The translations under genes and the position numbers were made by a program. 64,000 bases of DNA. Origin: RAM1 sp041905405 (GTDB lineage: Bacteria; Pseudomonadota; Gammaproteobacteria; Burkholderiales; Burkholderiaceae_C). The DNA lies in contig JAYRLC010000011.1 of assembly GCA_041905405.1 (NCBI GenBank), positions 1 to 64,000 on the forward strand. The letters run 5' to 3'. The notes under the pieces are model-generated. The model saw nothing but the letters and a program-made list of their open reading frames with translations, made no database searches and was not told the origin of the DNA. Of this stretch, positions 43,116 through 52,631 are shown piece after piece. Position 1 is the stretch's first letter; every line of letters begins with the position of its first letter.

Positions 43116-43140
43116 TTGATTACTTTTGATTTATTACACT

Positions 43141-43171
43141 CGCCCAGCCCGGCAACGGTCTGGGCGTTTTT
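43141..43171 (+). terminator. intrinsic terminator after rfaD
   Basis: CGCCCAG (43141-43147) pairs with CTGGGCG (43160-43166) and is followed by TTTTT. Confidence 0.8.
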
Positions 43172-43192
43172 ACTAACTCAGGAGGAAATCAC

Positions 43193-43534
43193 ATGCTCAA
43201 GAAACTGCTGGTCCACGCACTGGCCATCACTGCCCTGCTGGGCTGCACCGCCGCTTTCGCCGCCGACGTGAACAAGGCGAGCGAAGCCGAGCTGGACGGT
43301 GTGCGCGGCATCGGCCCCGCCATGACCAAGCGCATCCTGGACGAGCGCAAGAAAGGCAACTTCAAGGACTGGAACGACCTGGTCGAGCGCGTCAAGGGCG
43401 TGGGCCCGGCCAACGCCGAGAAATTCTCCAAGGAAGGCCTGACGGTCAACGGCGAAGCCTTCAAGCCCGCCGCGGCCACGGCCGCCGACAAGCCCGCCAA
43501 GGCCGAGAAGAAGGCCGAAGCCGCCAAGAAGTAA
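43193..43534 (+). CDS. exported ComEA-like helix-hairpin-helix protein
   Basis: The 113-residue protein has a signal peptide (residues 1-24, ending AFAA). One helix-hairpin-helix DNA-binding unit follows (VNKASEAELDGVRGIGPAMTKRI; RVKGVGPANAEKFS). The tail is Lys/Ala-rich (residues 90-113). ComEA-type proteins bind incoming DNA in the periplasm for natural transformation; short forms like this are common in betaproteobacteria. AGGAGGAAA precedes the ATG. It stands alone between two terminators. Confidence 0.88.
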   Translation: MLKKLLVHALAITALLGCTAAFAADVNKASEAELDGVRGIGPAMTKRILDERKKGNFKDWNDLVERVKGVGPANAEKFSKEGLTVNGEAFKPAAATAADKPAKAEKKAEAAKK

Positions 43535-43557
43535 GCCAGTCGGCATCCGCCAACGGC

Positions 43558-43587
43558 AAGGGCCCGCATGGCGGGCCCTTTTCTTTT
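43558..43587. terminator. bidirectional terminator between comEA-like and dinB genes
   Basis: A perfect 10-base stem (AAGGGCCCGC/GCGGGCCCTT) with loop ATG has T-rich flanks on both strands. The two genes converge on it. Confidence 0.85.
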
Positions 43588-43609
43588 GGGCAGCGCTGCG
43601 CAGGCGCGG

Positions 43610-44170
43610 CTACTGCACCAGCGCGATCAGATCCGTCACGCCCACGTCCACGCCCGCCTGGCTCAGCAGCGTCGTCACCTGGCCCCGGTGGTGTGCCTGG
43701 TGGTTAAAGAAATGCGTCATGGCCTGCCAGGCCGGGTGTTCGCGCTGCACGCCACGCGTATTGGCATAGCGCATGGTGCGCAGCGGAAAGTCCGCGGGCA
43801 TCTGGCCGATCCAGGCTTCGATGGCGGCGTCCAGCCGCGCGCGCCGGGCTTTCAGCGCGAGCCACCCGGGCTCCAAGAGCGTGCCGTAGCTGGCCCCGGC
43901 TGGCAGCGCCAGAAAGTCGCCCTGCAGCGCGGTGAATGCGGTGTCCTGCGCGGCGAAGCGCTGAAGCCACATCGTGTCACCCCAGACCAGATGGTTCAGC
44001 GTGCCATGGATGGAGCCAAAGAACGCCCCGCCGTCGCGCCTGCGCGCTTCATCGCCCAGCGGTTCACAAGCCTCATAAAGCCGCTCATTGAACCAGCGGT
44101 TGTAGCGGGCAAGGAATTGGTAGTTGTCGACAAAGGCGCTGCTCATGCGCGCCATTGTCAGCCGTTTCAT
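43610..44170 (-). CDS. DinB-family protein
   Basis: The 186-residue four-helix protein has the metal-ligand pattern of DinB/YfiT proteins: HGTLNHLVWGDTMWLQRF at about residues 55-72 and HFFNHQAHHRGQVTTLL near 152-168. These small enzymes often act as thiol-dependent transferases; the substrate is unknown. ATG 44170 overlaps the hydantoinase stop (ATGA) and has GGAG upstream; in-frame starts at 44155 and 44146 are alternatives. It is the last gene of the hydantoinase/TRAP run. Confidence 0.85.
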   Translation of the reverse strand: MKRLTMARMSSAFVDNYQFLARYNRWFNERLYEACEPLGDEARRRDGGAFFGSIHGTLNHLVWGDTMWLQRFAAQDTAFTALQGDFLALPAGASYGTLLEPGWLALKARRARLDAAIEAWIGQMPADFPLRTMRYANTRGVQREHPAWQAMTHFFNHQAHHRGQVTTLLSQAGVDVGVTDLIALVQ

Positions 44171-47100
44171 GCCGCTCCGTAGCCTCCACCGCCCGGCGTG
44201 TGGATTTCAAACACATCGCCCGGCTTCATCTCGGCCTGGCCGATGTGGCCCAGTTCCTCCACCGATCCATTGCCGCGCACCACGCGGTTGATGCCCACCT
44301 GCCCCGCGCCGCCTCCGGCCATGCCGAACGCACCGTGCCGCCGGCCGTTGGACAGGATGCTGGCCGTCATGTCTTGCAGGAAGCGCACGCGGCGCACGCC
44401 GCCGTCCCCGCCCTTCCATTGGCCTGCGCCGCCGGAACCCCGGCGGATCTCGTAGCTGTCCAGCCGCACGGGGAAGCGGAACTCCAGCACCTCAGGATCG
44501 GTCAGGCGCGAGTTGGTCATGTGGGTCTGCACCACGCTCGTGCCGTTGAAGCCCCCGACGACAGCGCCGCTGGCGTCGGTCACTGCACCAGCACCGCTGC
44601 CGCCCGAAATCGTCTCGTAGTACTGATGCGACGCATTGCCGAAGGTGAAGTTGTTCATGGTGCACTGGCTGGCCGCCATGACACCCAATGCGCCGTACAG
44701 CGCATTGGTGATGCAGCTGGACGTCTCCACGTTGCCCGCCACCACCGACGCCGGCGGGTTGGGGTTGAGCATGGAGCCCGGCGGGATGATGACCTTCAGC
44801 GGCTTCAGGCAGCCCGCGTTCAGCGGAATATCGTCGTCCACCAGCGTGCGGAACACATACAGCACCGCCGCCATGCACACGGCCGTGGGCGCATTGAAGT
44901 TGTTGGTCTGCTGGGCGCTGGTGCCGGCAAAGTCGATCTCGGCGCTGCGGCCCGGGGTGTTCACGCGGATCGCCACCTGGATCTGCGCGCCGTTGTCCAG
45001 CGGCAGCGTGAACGCGCCGTCCTTCAGGCGCGTGATCACTCGGCGCACGGACTCCTCGGCGTTGTCCTGCACGTGGCGCATATAGGCCTGCACCACGTCC
45101 AGGCCAAACTGCTCGACCATCTTGCGCAGCTCCTGCACACCCTTTTCGTTGGCGGCGATCTGCGCCTTCAGGTCGGCCATGTTCTGCTGCGGGTTGCGGC
45201 TGGGGTACTGCCCGCTTTGCAGCAGGGCAACCATCTCGGCCTCGCGCAGCACGCCCTGCGCGACGAGCTTGACGTTGTTGATCTGCACGCCCTCTTCCTC
45301 GATGCGCGTGGAAAACGGCGGCATCGAGCCCGGCGTGGTGCCGCCGATGTCGGCATGGTGGCCGCGGCTGCCCACGTAGAACAGCGGCCTGTCGTGCGAC
45401 GCGGCGCCCAGGTACACGGGCGTGATGACCGTGACGTCCGGCAGGTGGGTGCCGCCGTGGTACGGGTCGTTCAGCACGTACACGTCGCCCGGCTGCATCT
45501 TGCCCGTGTTCTCGCGGATCACGGTCTTGATGCTCTCGCCCATGGAACCCAGGTGCACGGGCATGTGCGGCGCGTTGGCGATCAGGTTGCCGTCAGCGTC
45601 GAACAGCGCGCAGCTGAAGTCCAGGCGCTCCTTGATGTTGACCGAGTAGGCCGTGTTCTGCAGTTGCAGGCCCATCTGCTCGGCGATGTTCATGAACAGG
45701 TTGTTGAACACCTCCAGCAGCACCGGGTCCACCGTGGTGCCCACGGCGAACTTCGCGGCGCGCGGCACGCGCCGGTCCAGCACGATGTGGTCCAGCGCCG
45801 TGAGTTCGGCCTCCCAGCCGGGCTCCACCACGGTCGTGGCGTTCTTTTCGGCAATGATGGCCGGGCCCGGCACCACGTCACCAGGGCGCAGGTCCTCTCG
45901 CACGACCAGCGCAGCGTCATGCCACTGGCCGCCCGAATACATGCGCACGGTCTCGCGGCGCGGCACGTCGCGCGGCTCGTGCGTGTCGTGGCGCGGTTCG
46001 GCCGGCGCGTCGCCCGCCACCACGGCCTCGACGGACACGGCCTCGACCACCAGGCGCTTGCCCTGCATCAGGAACGCGAAGCGCTGGCGGTAGGCGGCCT
46101 CGAAGCCGGCCTTGATCGCCGCCAGGTCGCCAAAGGGCACGACCAGCGCGGCGTCGCTGCCCTCGTAGCGCACGTGCACGCGGCGGTGCACGGCCACGGC
46201 CCCGGCGTTGACCTGCTGGCGCTGCAGCTCGCCCTGCGCGGACGCGGCCAGCGCATCCAGCCGGCTGGCAATGAGCGGCAGCGAGTCGGCGGCCAGCGGC
46301 GCTTCCACCGCCTGCTCGCGGATCACGTTCTGGTCCGCCAGGCCCATGCCGTAGGCGCTAAGCACGCCGGCCAGGGGGTGCACGAACACGCGCGTCATGC
46401 CCAGGGCATCCGCTACCAGGCAGGCATGCTGGCCGCCCGCGCCGCCAAAGCACTGCAGCGTGTAGCGCGTGACGTCATAGCCGCGCGCGACCGAGATCTT
46501 CTTGATGGCGTTGGCCATCTGCTGCACCGCGATGTTGATGAAGCCTTCGGCCACCACTTCGGCGCTGCGGCCGGTCTTGCCGGCCAGCTCGTTGAACTTC
46601 GCCTGCACGGCCTCATAGCTCAGCGCCTCGTCGGCATTGGGGCCGAACACCTTGGGAAAGTAGCGCGGCTGGATCTTGCCGGTCATGACGTTGGCGTCGG
46701 TCACGGCCAGCGGACCGCCGCGCCGGTAGCTGGCGGGGCCAGGGTTGGCGCCGGCGCTCTCGGGCCCCACGCGAAAGCGCGAGCCGTCGAACTCCAGAAT
46801 GGAGCCGCCGCCGGCCGCCACGGTGTGGATGCTCATCATGGGCGCGCGCATGCGCACGCCGGCCACCTGGGTCTCAAACTCGCGCTCGAATTCGCCCGCG
46901 TAATGGCTCACGTCGGTGGACGTGCCGCCCATGTCGAAGCCGATCACCTTGTCGTGCCCGCCCAGCGCCGCCGTGCGTGCCATGCCCACGATGCCGCCCG
47001 CGGGACCGGACAGGATCGCGTCCTTGCCCTGGAACGCATGGGCGTCGGTCAGGCCGCCGGAGGACTGCATGAAGAACAGCTTGACGCCGGGCATCTCGCC

Positions 47101-47796
47101 GGCGACCTGCTCGACATAACGCCGCAGGATCGGGGACAGGTAGGCATCCACCACGGTCGTATCGCCCCGGCTCACGAACTTCATCATGGGGCTGGTTTCG
47201 TGGCTGGTGCTGATCTGCGTGAAGCCCGCCTCACGCGCGATGCGCCGCGCCGCCTGCTCGTGCTCGGTATAGCGGTAGCCGTGCATGAAGACGATGGCCA
47301 CGCTGCGCAGGCCGCGGCCATACGCCGCCAGCAGGTCGCCACGCAGCGCCGCTTCGTCCAGGCCCTGCACCACTTCGCCGTGGGCGCCGATGCGCTCGTT
47401 CGCCTCGATCACTTCGGCATACAGCAGCTCGGGCAACTGGATGTTGCGGTCAAACAGGCGCGGCCGGTTCTGGTAGGCGATGCGCAGCGCATCGCGAAAG
47501 CCGCGCGTGGTGACCAGCAACGTGGGCTCACCCTTGCGCTCCAGCAGCGCGTTGGTGGCCACGGTGGTGCCCATCTTCACGCATTCCACCAGGCCTGGGG
47601 TGACGGGCTCGCCCGGCTTGAGCCCCAGCAGGTGGCGGATGCCCGCCACGGCCGCGTCCTTGTACTGCTCGGGGTTCTCGCTGAGCAGCTTGTGGGTCGT
47701 GAGCGTGCCGTCGGGCCGTTTGGCGACGATGTCGGTGAACGTGCCGCCGCGATCAATCCAGAATTGCCAGCGGTCGGTGGAAGCTTGTTCTTGCAT
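44167..47796 (-). CDS. 5-oxoprolinase-type hydantoinase (fused HyuA-HyuB)
   Basis: This is a 1209-residue protein. The N-terminal HyuA-like half has RGGTFTDIVAKRPDG (residues 16-30), MGTTVATNALLERKG (about 74-88) and FDMGGTSTDVSHYAG, an actin-like ATPase fold. The HyuB-like half starts near 690 (VDPVLLEVFNNLFMNIAEQMG) and ends HTPGGGGYGAA. The fused form is that of ATP-dependent 5-oxoprolinase, which opens 5-oxoproline to glutamate; hydantoins are alternative substrates. The length is slightly below the usual 1250-1290. Neighbouring TRAP transporter, DUF1445 and racemase genes support a role in amino-acid-like ring compounds. Confidence 0.92.
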   Translation of the reverse strand: MQEQASTDRWQFWIDRGGTFTDIVAKRPDGTLTTHKLLSENPEQYKDAAVAGIRHLLGLKPGEPVTPGLVECVKMGTTVATNALLERKGEPTLLVTTRGFRDALRIAYQNRPRLFDRNIQLPELLYAEVIEANERIGAHGEVVQGLDEAALRGDLLAAYGRGLRSVAIVFMHGYRYTEHEQAARRIAREAGFTQISTSHETSPMMKFVSRGDTTVVDAYLSPILRRYVEQVAGEMPGVKLFFMQSSGGLTDAHAFQGKDAILSGPAGGIVGMARTAALGGHDKVIGFDMGGTSTDVSHYAGEFEREFETQVAGVRMRAPMMSIHTVAAGGGSILEFDGSRFRVGPESAGANPGPASYRRGGPLAVTDANVMTGKIQPRYFPKVFGPNADEALSYEAVQAKFNELAGKTGRSAEVVAEGFINIAVQQMANAIKKISVARGYDVTRYTLQCFGGAGGQHACLVADALGMTRVFVHPLAGVLSAYGMGLADQNVIREQAVEAPLAADSLPLIASRLDALAASAQGELQRQQVNAGAVAVHRRVHVRYEGSDAALVVPFGDLAAIKAGFEAAYRQRFAFLMQGKRLVVEAVSVEAVVAGDAPAEPRHDTHEPRDVPRRETVRMYSGGQWHDAALVVREDLRPGDVVPGPAIIAEKNATTVVEPGWEAELTALDHIVLDRRVPRAAKFAVGTTVDPVLLEVFNNLFMNIAEQMGLQLQNTAYSVNIKERLDFSCALFDADGNLIANAPHMPVHLGSMGESIKTVIRENTGKMQPGDVYVLNDPYHGGTHLPDVTVITPVYLGAASHDRPLFYVGSRGHHADIGGTTPGSMPPFSTRIEEEGVQINNVKLVAQGVLREAEMVALLQSGQYPSRNPQQNMADLKAQIAANEKGVQELRKMVEQFGLDVVQAYMRHVQDNAEESVRRVITRLKDGAFTLPLDNGAQIQVAIRVNTPGRSAEIDFAGTSAQQTNNFNAPTAVCMAAVLYVFRTLVDDDIPLNAGCLKPLKVIIPPGSMLNPNPPASVVAGNVETSSCITNALYGALGVMAASQCTMNNFTFGNASHQYYETISGGSGAGAVTDASGAVVGGFNGTSVVQTHMTNSRLTDPEVLEFRFPVRLDSYEIRRGSGGAGQWKGGDGGVRRVRFLQDMTASILSNGRRHGAFGMAGGGAGQVGINRVVRGNGSVEELGHIGQAEMKPGDVFEIHTPGGGGYGAA

Positions 47797-47807
47797 GGTG
47801 CTTGAGG

Positions 47808-48785
47808 TTAGCGTTGGATGTAGTACGGCACAAAGATATTGTTCGCCTCGTTCCCGACGGATCGTACCCATTCGCGGGAAAATTTCTCGCCCATCCGCTT
47901 CAGCTCGGCCTCGAACTCGGCGGGAATGCGGTCGACCTTCATGCCCTTGGCTTTCAGGTCGTTGGTGGAGCCGGCGGCAACGTCGCGGCTCATGGCCCAG
48001 CCGCGGGTCTCGGCGTCCTGCGCGGCCTTGAGCACGGCCTGCTGCACCGCAGGCTTCAGGCCGTCAAAGGCCTTCAGGTTCACGAAGACGATGTTCTTGG
48101 GAAACCAGGCGTTGATCTCGTAGTAGTGCCTGATCTGGCCCCAGACCTGGTTTTCCACCCCGGTCACGGCCGAGGTGATCATGTTGTCCATGCGGCCGCT
48201 GGCCAGCGCCTTGTTCACCTCGACCATGGGCACGTCCACGGGCGTGGCGCCCAGCATTTCGGCAATGCGCACGGTGGACTGGTTGTAGGTGCGCATGCGC
48301 GTGCCGCGGAAGTCCGCCGACGAGCGCACCGGCGCGCTGGCATACAGGCCCTGCGGCGGCCAGGGCACCGCGTACAGCGCCTTCAGCCCCCGCTGGCTGA
48401 AGTGCCTGTCGATCAGCGGGCGCTGCAAGTCCCACATGCGCCGGGCGTCGTCGTAGCTGCTCACCACGAAGGGGATCGCGTCGGCCCCGGCGATCGGGAT
48501 TTCCTTGACCATGCTGGTCATGATGGTTTCGCCGGCCTGGGCCTTGCCGTCCTGCACCGCCTGGCGGATGTCGTTGAGCTTGAAGAGCTCGTTGTTGGCC
48601 CGCACGTCGATGCGCAGCGCACCGGCGCTGGCCTGCTCCACATCGCGGGCGAACTGCGCGATGTTCTGCGTGTGAAACGATTCGGCGCGGTAGCCGGTGG
48701 CGAGCTGCCAGGTCGTCTGGGCGTGCAGCATCGAGCCGTGGGAGAGCGAAGCCGCTGCGAGCGCGGCGATCAACAAAGCCTTCAT
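47808..48785 (-). CDS. TRAP transporter periplasmic receptor, DctP type (first)
   Basis: The 325-residue protein has a signal peptide (residues 1-22, ending LHAQ). The DctP fold is visible: YRAESFHTQNIAQFARDVEQ near residues 31-50, PWPPQGLYASAPV, and RMRTYNQSTVRIAEMLGATPV with the Arg that binds a carboxylate. It brings an organic acid to the QM membrane unit encoded just upstream. It follows dctM by 25 bases and precedes the hydantoinase by 11. Confidence 0.93.
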   Translation of the reverse strand: MKALLIAALAAASLSHGSMLHAQTTWQLATGYRAESFHTQNIAQFARDVEQASAGALRIDVRANNELFKLNDIRQAVQDGKAQAGETIMTSMVKEIPIAGADAIPFVVSSYDDARRMWDLQRPLIDRHFSQRGLKALYAVPWPPQGLYASAPVRSSADFRGTRMRTYNQSTVRIAEMLGATPVDVPMVEVNKALASGRMDNMITSAVTGVENQVWGQIRHYYEINAWFPKNIVFVNLKAFDGLKPAVQQAVLKAAQDAETRGWAMSRDVAAGSTNDLKAKGMKVDRIPAEFEAELKRMGEKFSREWVRSVGNEANNIFVPYYIQR

Positions 48786-48810
48786 GATGGAGCTCCTGGT
48801 GGGGAGTGGC

Positions 48811-50109
48811 TCAGCCCTGCATCTGACGTGGCAGCCACAGGACCACGTCGGGGAAAAAGTAGGTCGCGATCACGGCAGCGATCATCAGGAAGAACAGCGG
48901 CATGGCCGTGCGCGCGATCCACGTCACCTCGCGGCGCGTCAGGCCCTGCAGCACGAAGAGGTTGAAGCCCACGGGCGGCGTGATCTGCGCCATCTCCACC
49001 ACCAGCACGATGAAGATGCCGAACCAGATCAGGTCGAAGCCGGCGGCCTGCACCGTGGGCAGCAGCACGGCTATGGTCAGCACCACCATCGAGATGCCGT
49101 CCAGGAAGCAGCCCAGGATGATGAAGAACACGATCAGCAGCAGCATGAGGCTGAACGGCGACAGGTGCAGCGCGCCGATGAACTCCGCCAGATGGCGCGG
49201 CAGCCCGATGAAGCCCATGGCCAGCGTGAGGAATGCGGCGCCCGCCAGGATCAGGCCGATCATGCAGTACACGCGGCATGCGGCCACCAGCCCGTCCTTG
49301 AACCGCGCCCAGTCGAGCGAACCTTCGATTTTGGCCAGCACCAGCGCGCCCGCCACGCCCAGCGCCGCCGCCTCGGTGGCGGTGGCGATGCCGCTGTAGA
49401 TGCCGCCCAGCACCAGCGCGATCAGGGACACCACGGGAATCAGGTGGCGCGACGCGTACAGTTTCTGTCCGAAGCTCATGGCCGCGTCGGCGGCGGGAAC
49501 CTTGTCCTGGTTCAGCAGCGCCCACACGATGATGTAGCCCATGAACAACGTCGCCAGCATCAGGCCGGGAATGACGCCGGCAAGGAACAGCTTGGCGATC
49601 GACACGTTGGCAGCGACGCCGTACACGATCATGATGATGGACGGCGGGATCAGCAGCCCCAGCGTGCCCGCGCCGGCCAGTGTGCCGATGGCGATGTCGT
49701 CGGGGTAGCCGCGCTTTTTCAGCTCAGGCAGCGTGATCTTGCCGATGGTGGCGCAGGTGGCGGCGCTGGAGCCCGAGATGGCCGCAAAGATGGTGCAGCC
49801 CACCACGTTGGTGTGCAGCAGCCGGCCCGGCAACCGGTCCAGCCAGGGCGCCAGCCCCTTGAACATGTCGTCGCTGAGCTTGCTGCGAAACAGGATCTCC
49901 CCCATCCACAGGAACAGCGGCAGCGCCGTGAGCGTCCAGCTGGACGTGGAGCCCCAGATGGTGAGCATCATGCTGTCGCCCACGGGCCGGCTGGTGAACA
50001 GCTCCATGCCCAGCAGCGCCACGGCCAGAAGCGACAGCCCGATCCACAGGCCTGAGCCCAGCACTGCGAACAGCAGCACGATCAGGGCCAATGCAATCAC
50101 GACGTCCAT
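48811..50109 (-). CDS. TRAP transporter large permease, DctM type
   Basis: The 432-residue membrane protein has about 12 hydrophobic helices, with the DctM signature SGSSAATCATIGKITLPELKKRGY at about residues 114-137 and LIPPSIIMIVYG. It is the Na-coupled channel part of the transporter. ATG 50109 has AGGAG nearby; the longer frame upstream overlaps dctQ. It is closely similar in pattern to the DctM at 55831-57132. Confidence 0.95.
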   Translation of the reverse strand: MDVVIALALIVLLFAVLGSGLWIGLSLLAVALLGMELFTSRPVGDSMMLTIWGSTSSWTLTALPLFLWMGEILFRSKLSDDMFKGLAPWLDRLPGRLLHTNVVGCTIFAAISGSSAATCATIGKITLPELKKRGYPDDIAIGTLAGAGTLGLLIPPSIIMIVYGVAANVSIAKLFLAGVIPGLMLATLFMGYIIVWALLNQDKVPAADAAMSFGQKLYASRHLIPVVSLIALVLGGIYSGIATATEAAALGVAGALVLAKIEGSLDWARFKDGLVAACRVYCMIGLILAGAAFLTLAMGFIGLPRHLAEFIGALHLSPFSLMLLLIVFFIILGCFLDGISMVVLTIAVLLPTVQAAGFDLIWFGIFIVLVVEMAQITPPVGFNLFVLQGLTRREVTWIARTAMPLFFLMIAAVIATYFFPDVVLWLPRQMQG

Positions 50110-50138
50110 GTTTTTTCTCCTCTTGCGTGGGTCACGGG

Positions 50139-50648
50139 TTATTCGACGTGGGCCGCCTCGCCGGCTGCCGCAATGAAGCTGCCGCCCCGCCAGCGAAGCG
50201 CCAGCGCATGGCCGAACGCCAGCGCGAAACCGATGCAGCCCAGTGCCATGGCGATCTGGGGAATCCACAGCGGGGACGCATCTGCCGCTGGCGAAATGTC
50301 ATGGGTGGAGTACGACACCCAGACCAGCCGCAGCGAATACCAGGCGATGTACACGGCCAGGGCAAACGCGCTGGCCAGGCACCACCATTCCAGCGCACCG
50401 CGCAGGCGGTGCGGAACGCGCTCCAGCAGCAGCGTCACCCGGATGTGATCACCGTGCTGAAGGGTTCCGGGCAACGCCAGAAAAAGTGCCGCGGCGATCG
50501 CATAGCCCGCATAGGCATCCAGCCCGCCAATCTCCCAATGCACTTCGCGGGCCACAACACCCAGCAGCACGGTGCCGAACGCGGCCACCATGGCCACGCA
50601 CGACAGGAACATCAGCAGTTTGTAGAAATTGAGGACGAGCTTGGCCAC
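50139..50648 (-). CDS. TRAP transporter small permease, DctQ type
   Basis: The 169-residue protein has four membrane helices, with REVHWEIGGLDAYAGYAIAA (about residues 35-54) and the loop HGDHIRVTLLLERVP typical of DctQ. I used GTG 50648, which has AGGAG 7 bases upstream; the frame extends to 50720 without support. It joins DctM in the membrane. Confidence 0.9.
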   Translation of the reverse strand: MAKLVLNFYKLLMFLSCVAMVAAFGTVLLGVVAREVHWEIGGLDAYAGYAIAAALFLALPGTLQHGDHIRVTLLLERVPHRLRGALEWWCLASAFALAVYIAWYSLRLVWVSYSTHDISPAADASPLWIPQIAMALGCIGFALAFGHALALRWRGGSFIAAAGEAAHVE

Positions 50649-50726
50649 CGTACGCTCCTGGTTCGGTATTGACAATGCAATGAAGCGGCGCGCTGCGTCA
50701 GACCCGGCAGCGCGCCGCAAAGGGCA

Positions 50727-51692
50727 TCAGGGTTTGCGGAAGGCGTCGATGACGGCCTGCCCTTCAGGCCCCGCGGTCTTGAGCCATTCGGCGGTCATGG
50801 TCTCGCCGATGTCGGCCAGCACCTTCTTCACGCCGTCGGACGGCGCGGCGATGGTCATGCCCTTGGCGCCCAGTTCCTTGATGTACTCGCCGTCCAGCTT
50901 TTCGCTGGTGGCCCAGCCCCGCGCCTCGGCGGCGGCGGCGGCCTTGAGCACGGCCTCCTGGGTGGGTTTGTCCAGCGCGTCGAACGCCTTCTGATTCACG
51001 ACCGTGGCGTTGCGCGGCAGCCAGGCGCTCACGGGGTAGAAGTACTTGACCTGCTCGTGCAGCTTGCTTTCCACGCCGCTGGCGCTGGAGGTCAGGAAGT
51101 TCTGGACACCGCCGGTGGCCAGTGCCTGGCCCAGCTCTGCCAGCTGGATGGTCACGGGCTGGGCCTTGAGCAGCTGGGCAATGCGCGTGGTGGCGGGGTT
51201 GTAGGCGCGCATCTTGGTACCCGCGAAATCCGCAGGCGCGTTGATGGGTTTGAGCGAGTACAGCGACTGGCCGGGCCAGGGCACGCTGAACAGGACCTTC
51301 ATGCCCTGCGACGCCAGCAGCTTGTCCTGCGCCGGCTTGGCCGCCAGGTACAGGCGCTTCGCATCGGCATAGCCCGTGGCCAGGAAGGGAATGGAGTCCA
51401 CACCGAACAGCGGGTTCTCGTTGGCGGCGCCCGACAGGATGAACTCGGCAGACGGCACCTGGCCGGTCTGCACGGCCCGCTTGATCTCGTTGGCCTTGTA
51501 CAGCGAGCCGCCCGGGTGCAGCGTGATCTTGAGCTTGCCGCTGGTGAGCTGGTCCACCTCGTTGGCGAACTGCTGCACGTTCTGGGTCTGGAAGCTGTTG
51601 GCACTGTAGCCGGTGGGCAGGTCCCACTTGGTCTGCGCCTGCGCGGCGCAGGCAATTGCGATCGCGGACAGGCTGAACATCAGTCGTTTCAT
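50727..51692 (-). CDS. TRAP transporter periplasmic receptor, DctP type (second)
   Basis: The 321-residue protein has a signal peptide (residues 1-19, ending ACAAQ). The mature protein begins TKWDLPTGYSANSFQTQN, nearly the same as the receptor at 54359. PWPGQSLYSLKPI and KMRAYNPATTRIAQLLKAQPV follow. It belongs to the same minus-strand run, 17 bases after the DUF1445 gene. Two receptors flanking one QM pair suggest two ligands for a single transporter. Confidence 0.93.
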   Translation of the reverse strand: MKRLMFSLSAIAIACAAQAQTKWDLPTGYSANSFQTQNVQQFANEVDQLTSGKLKITLHPGGSLYKANEIKRAVQTGQVPSAEFILSGAANENPLFGVDSIPFLATGYADAKRLYLAAKPAQDKLLASQGMKVLFSVPWPGQSLYSLKPINAPADFAGTKMRAYNPATTRIAQLLKAQPVTIQLAELGQALATGGVQNFLTSSASGVESKLHEQVKYFYPVSAWLPRNATVVNQKAFDALDKPTQEAVLKAAAAAEARGWATSEKLDGEYIKELGAKGMTIAAPSDGVKKVLADIGETMTAEWLKTAGPEGQAVIDAFRKP

Positions 51693-51709
51693 CGTTGGCT
51701 CCTTGTGTT

Positions 51710-52534
51710 TCAGAAACTGGCAAGCTGGTTGTTGAGAAGGTCGGTGATCAGCATCGCGCCGGGCGCGTGGGTGATGCAGAAATCGGGGCGGGCCTGGCGT
51801 ATGGCCGCCTGCGGCGTGACACCGCAGGCCCAGAACACCGGCAGCTCGTCGGGCAGCACCTGCACGGCGTCGCCATAGTCCGGCCGGCCCAGGTCGGCGA
51901 TGCCGATCAGCGACGGGTCGCCGATGTGCACCGGCGCGCCGTGCACGCTGGGAAAACGCGACGTGATCTGCACGGCACGGATCACCGCGGCCGCCTTCAT
52001 GGGCCGCATGGACACGACCATCGGACCGCTGAACTCGCCCGCCGCCTCGGTCGGGATGCTGGTGCGGTACATGGCCACGTTGACGCCCTGCTCCACGTGA
52101 CGCAACCGCAGGCCGGCGGCCATGAGCGCCTGCTCGAAGCTGAACGAGCAGCCGATGACGAAGGTCACCAGGTCATTGCGCCACAGATGCGTGATGTCGC
52201 AGGGCTCTTCCACCAGCTCGCCGTCGCGCCAGACGCGGTAGCGCGGCACGTCGGTGCAGATGTTGACGTCAGCCCCCAGCGCGGGCAGCAGCGCATGGCC
52301 GGGATCGGACACCGCCAGCAGCGGGCAGGGCTTGGGGTTGCGCTGGCAGTAGCGCAGGAAGTCATCGGCATGCGCCCGCGGCAGGATGACCACATTGCCC
52401 TGCACATGGTCGTTGGCCAGGCCGCTGGTGTGGTGCGTCCACAGGCCCTGGCGGATCAGGGAGCGCACATGCGCCGCGTCCTGCGTGCCCGAGTGGCCGA
52501 ACACCGCCTTTGCCAGATCCAGAGCTGATCCCAC
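51710..52534 (-). CDS. DUF1445 family protein (putative hydro-lyase / D-glutamate cyclase-like)
   Basis: The 274-residue protein starts at GTG 52534 with AAGGAG 6 bases upstream. It has HTSGLANDHVQGNVVILP (residues 35-52), FVIGCSFSFEQAL and SMRPMKAAAVIRAVQITSRFPSVHGAPVHIGDP, clear DUF1445 features. The mammalian relative (DGLUCY) converts D-glutamate to 5-oxo-D-proline; bacterial forms are annotated hydro-lyases. Next to a 5-oxoprolinase and a Glu/Asp racemase-type gene, a 5-oxoproline/glutamate role is reasonable, but it is inference. Confidence 0.9.
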   Translation of the reverse strand: MGSALDLAKAVFGHSGTQDAAHVRSLIRQGLWTHHTSGLANDHVQGNVVILPRAHADDFLRYCQRNPKPCPLLAVSDPGHALLPALGADVNICTDVPRYRVWRDGELVEEPCDITHLWRNDLVTFVIGCSFSFEQALMAAGLRLRHVEQGVNVAMYRTSIPTEAAGEFSGPMVVSMRPMKAAAVIRAVQITSRFPSVHGAPVHIGDPSLIGIADLGRPDYGDAVQVLPDELPVFWACGVTPQAAIRQARPDFCITHAPGAMLITDLLNNQLASF

Positions 52535-52631
52535 CGCATCTCCTTGTCGTTCGAATGTGTCATTTGCATGACGATGGGCGGATTGTGGTGAGGTGTCAGA
52601 CCTTCTTCAAATTCAAAATTTTTTGCTTACG

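Noticed and set aside
44155..47805. 1216-residue plus-strand open frame opposite the hydantoinase
   Set aside because: The composition (His, Arg, Val, Ala runs) is that of an antisense shadow; the minus strand encodes a complete, motif-bearing hydantoinase.
48697..50055. 452-residue plus-strand frame opposite dctM
   Set aside because: Antisense shadow with extreme Gln/His/Arg content; the DctM frame on the minus strand has all family motifs.
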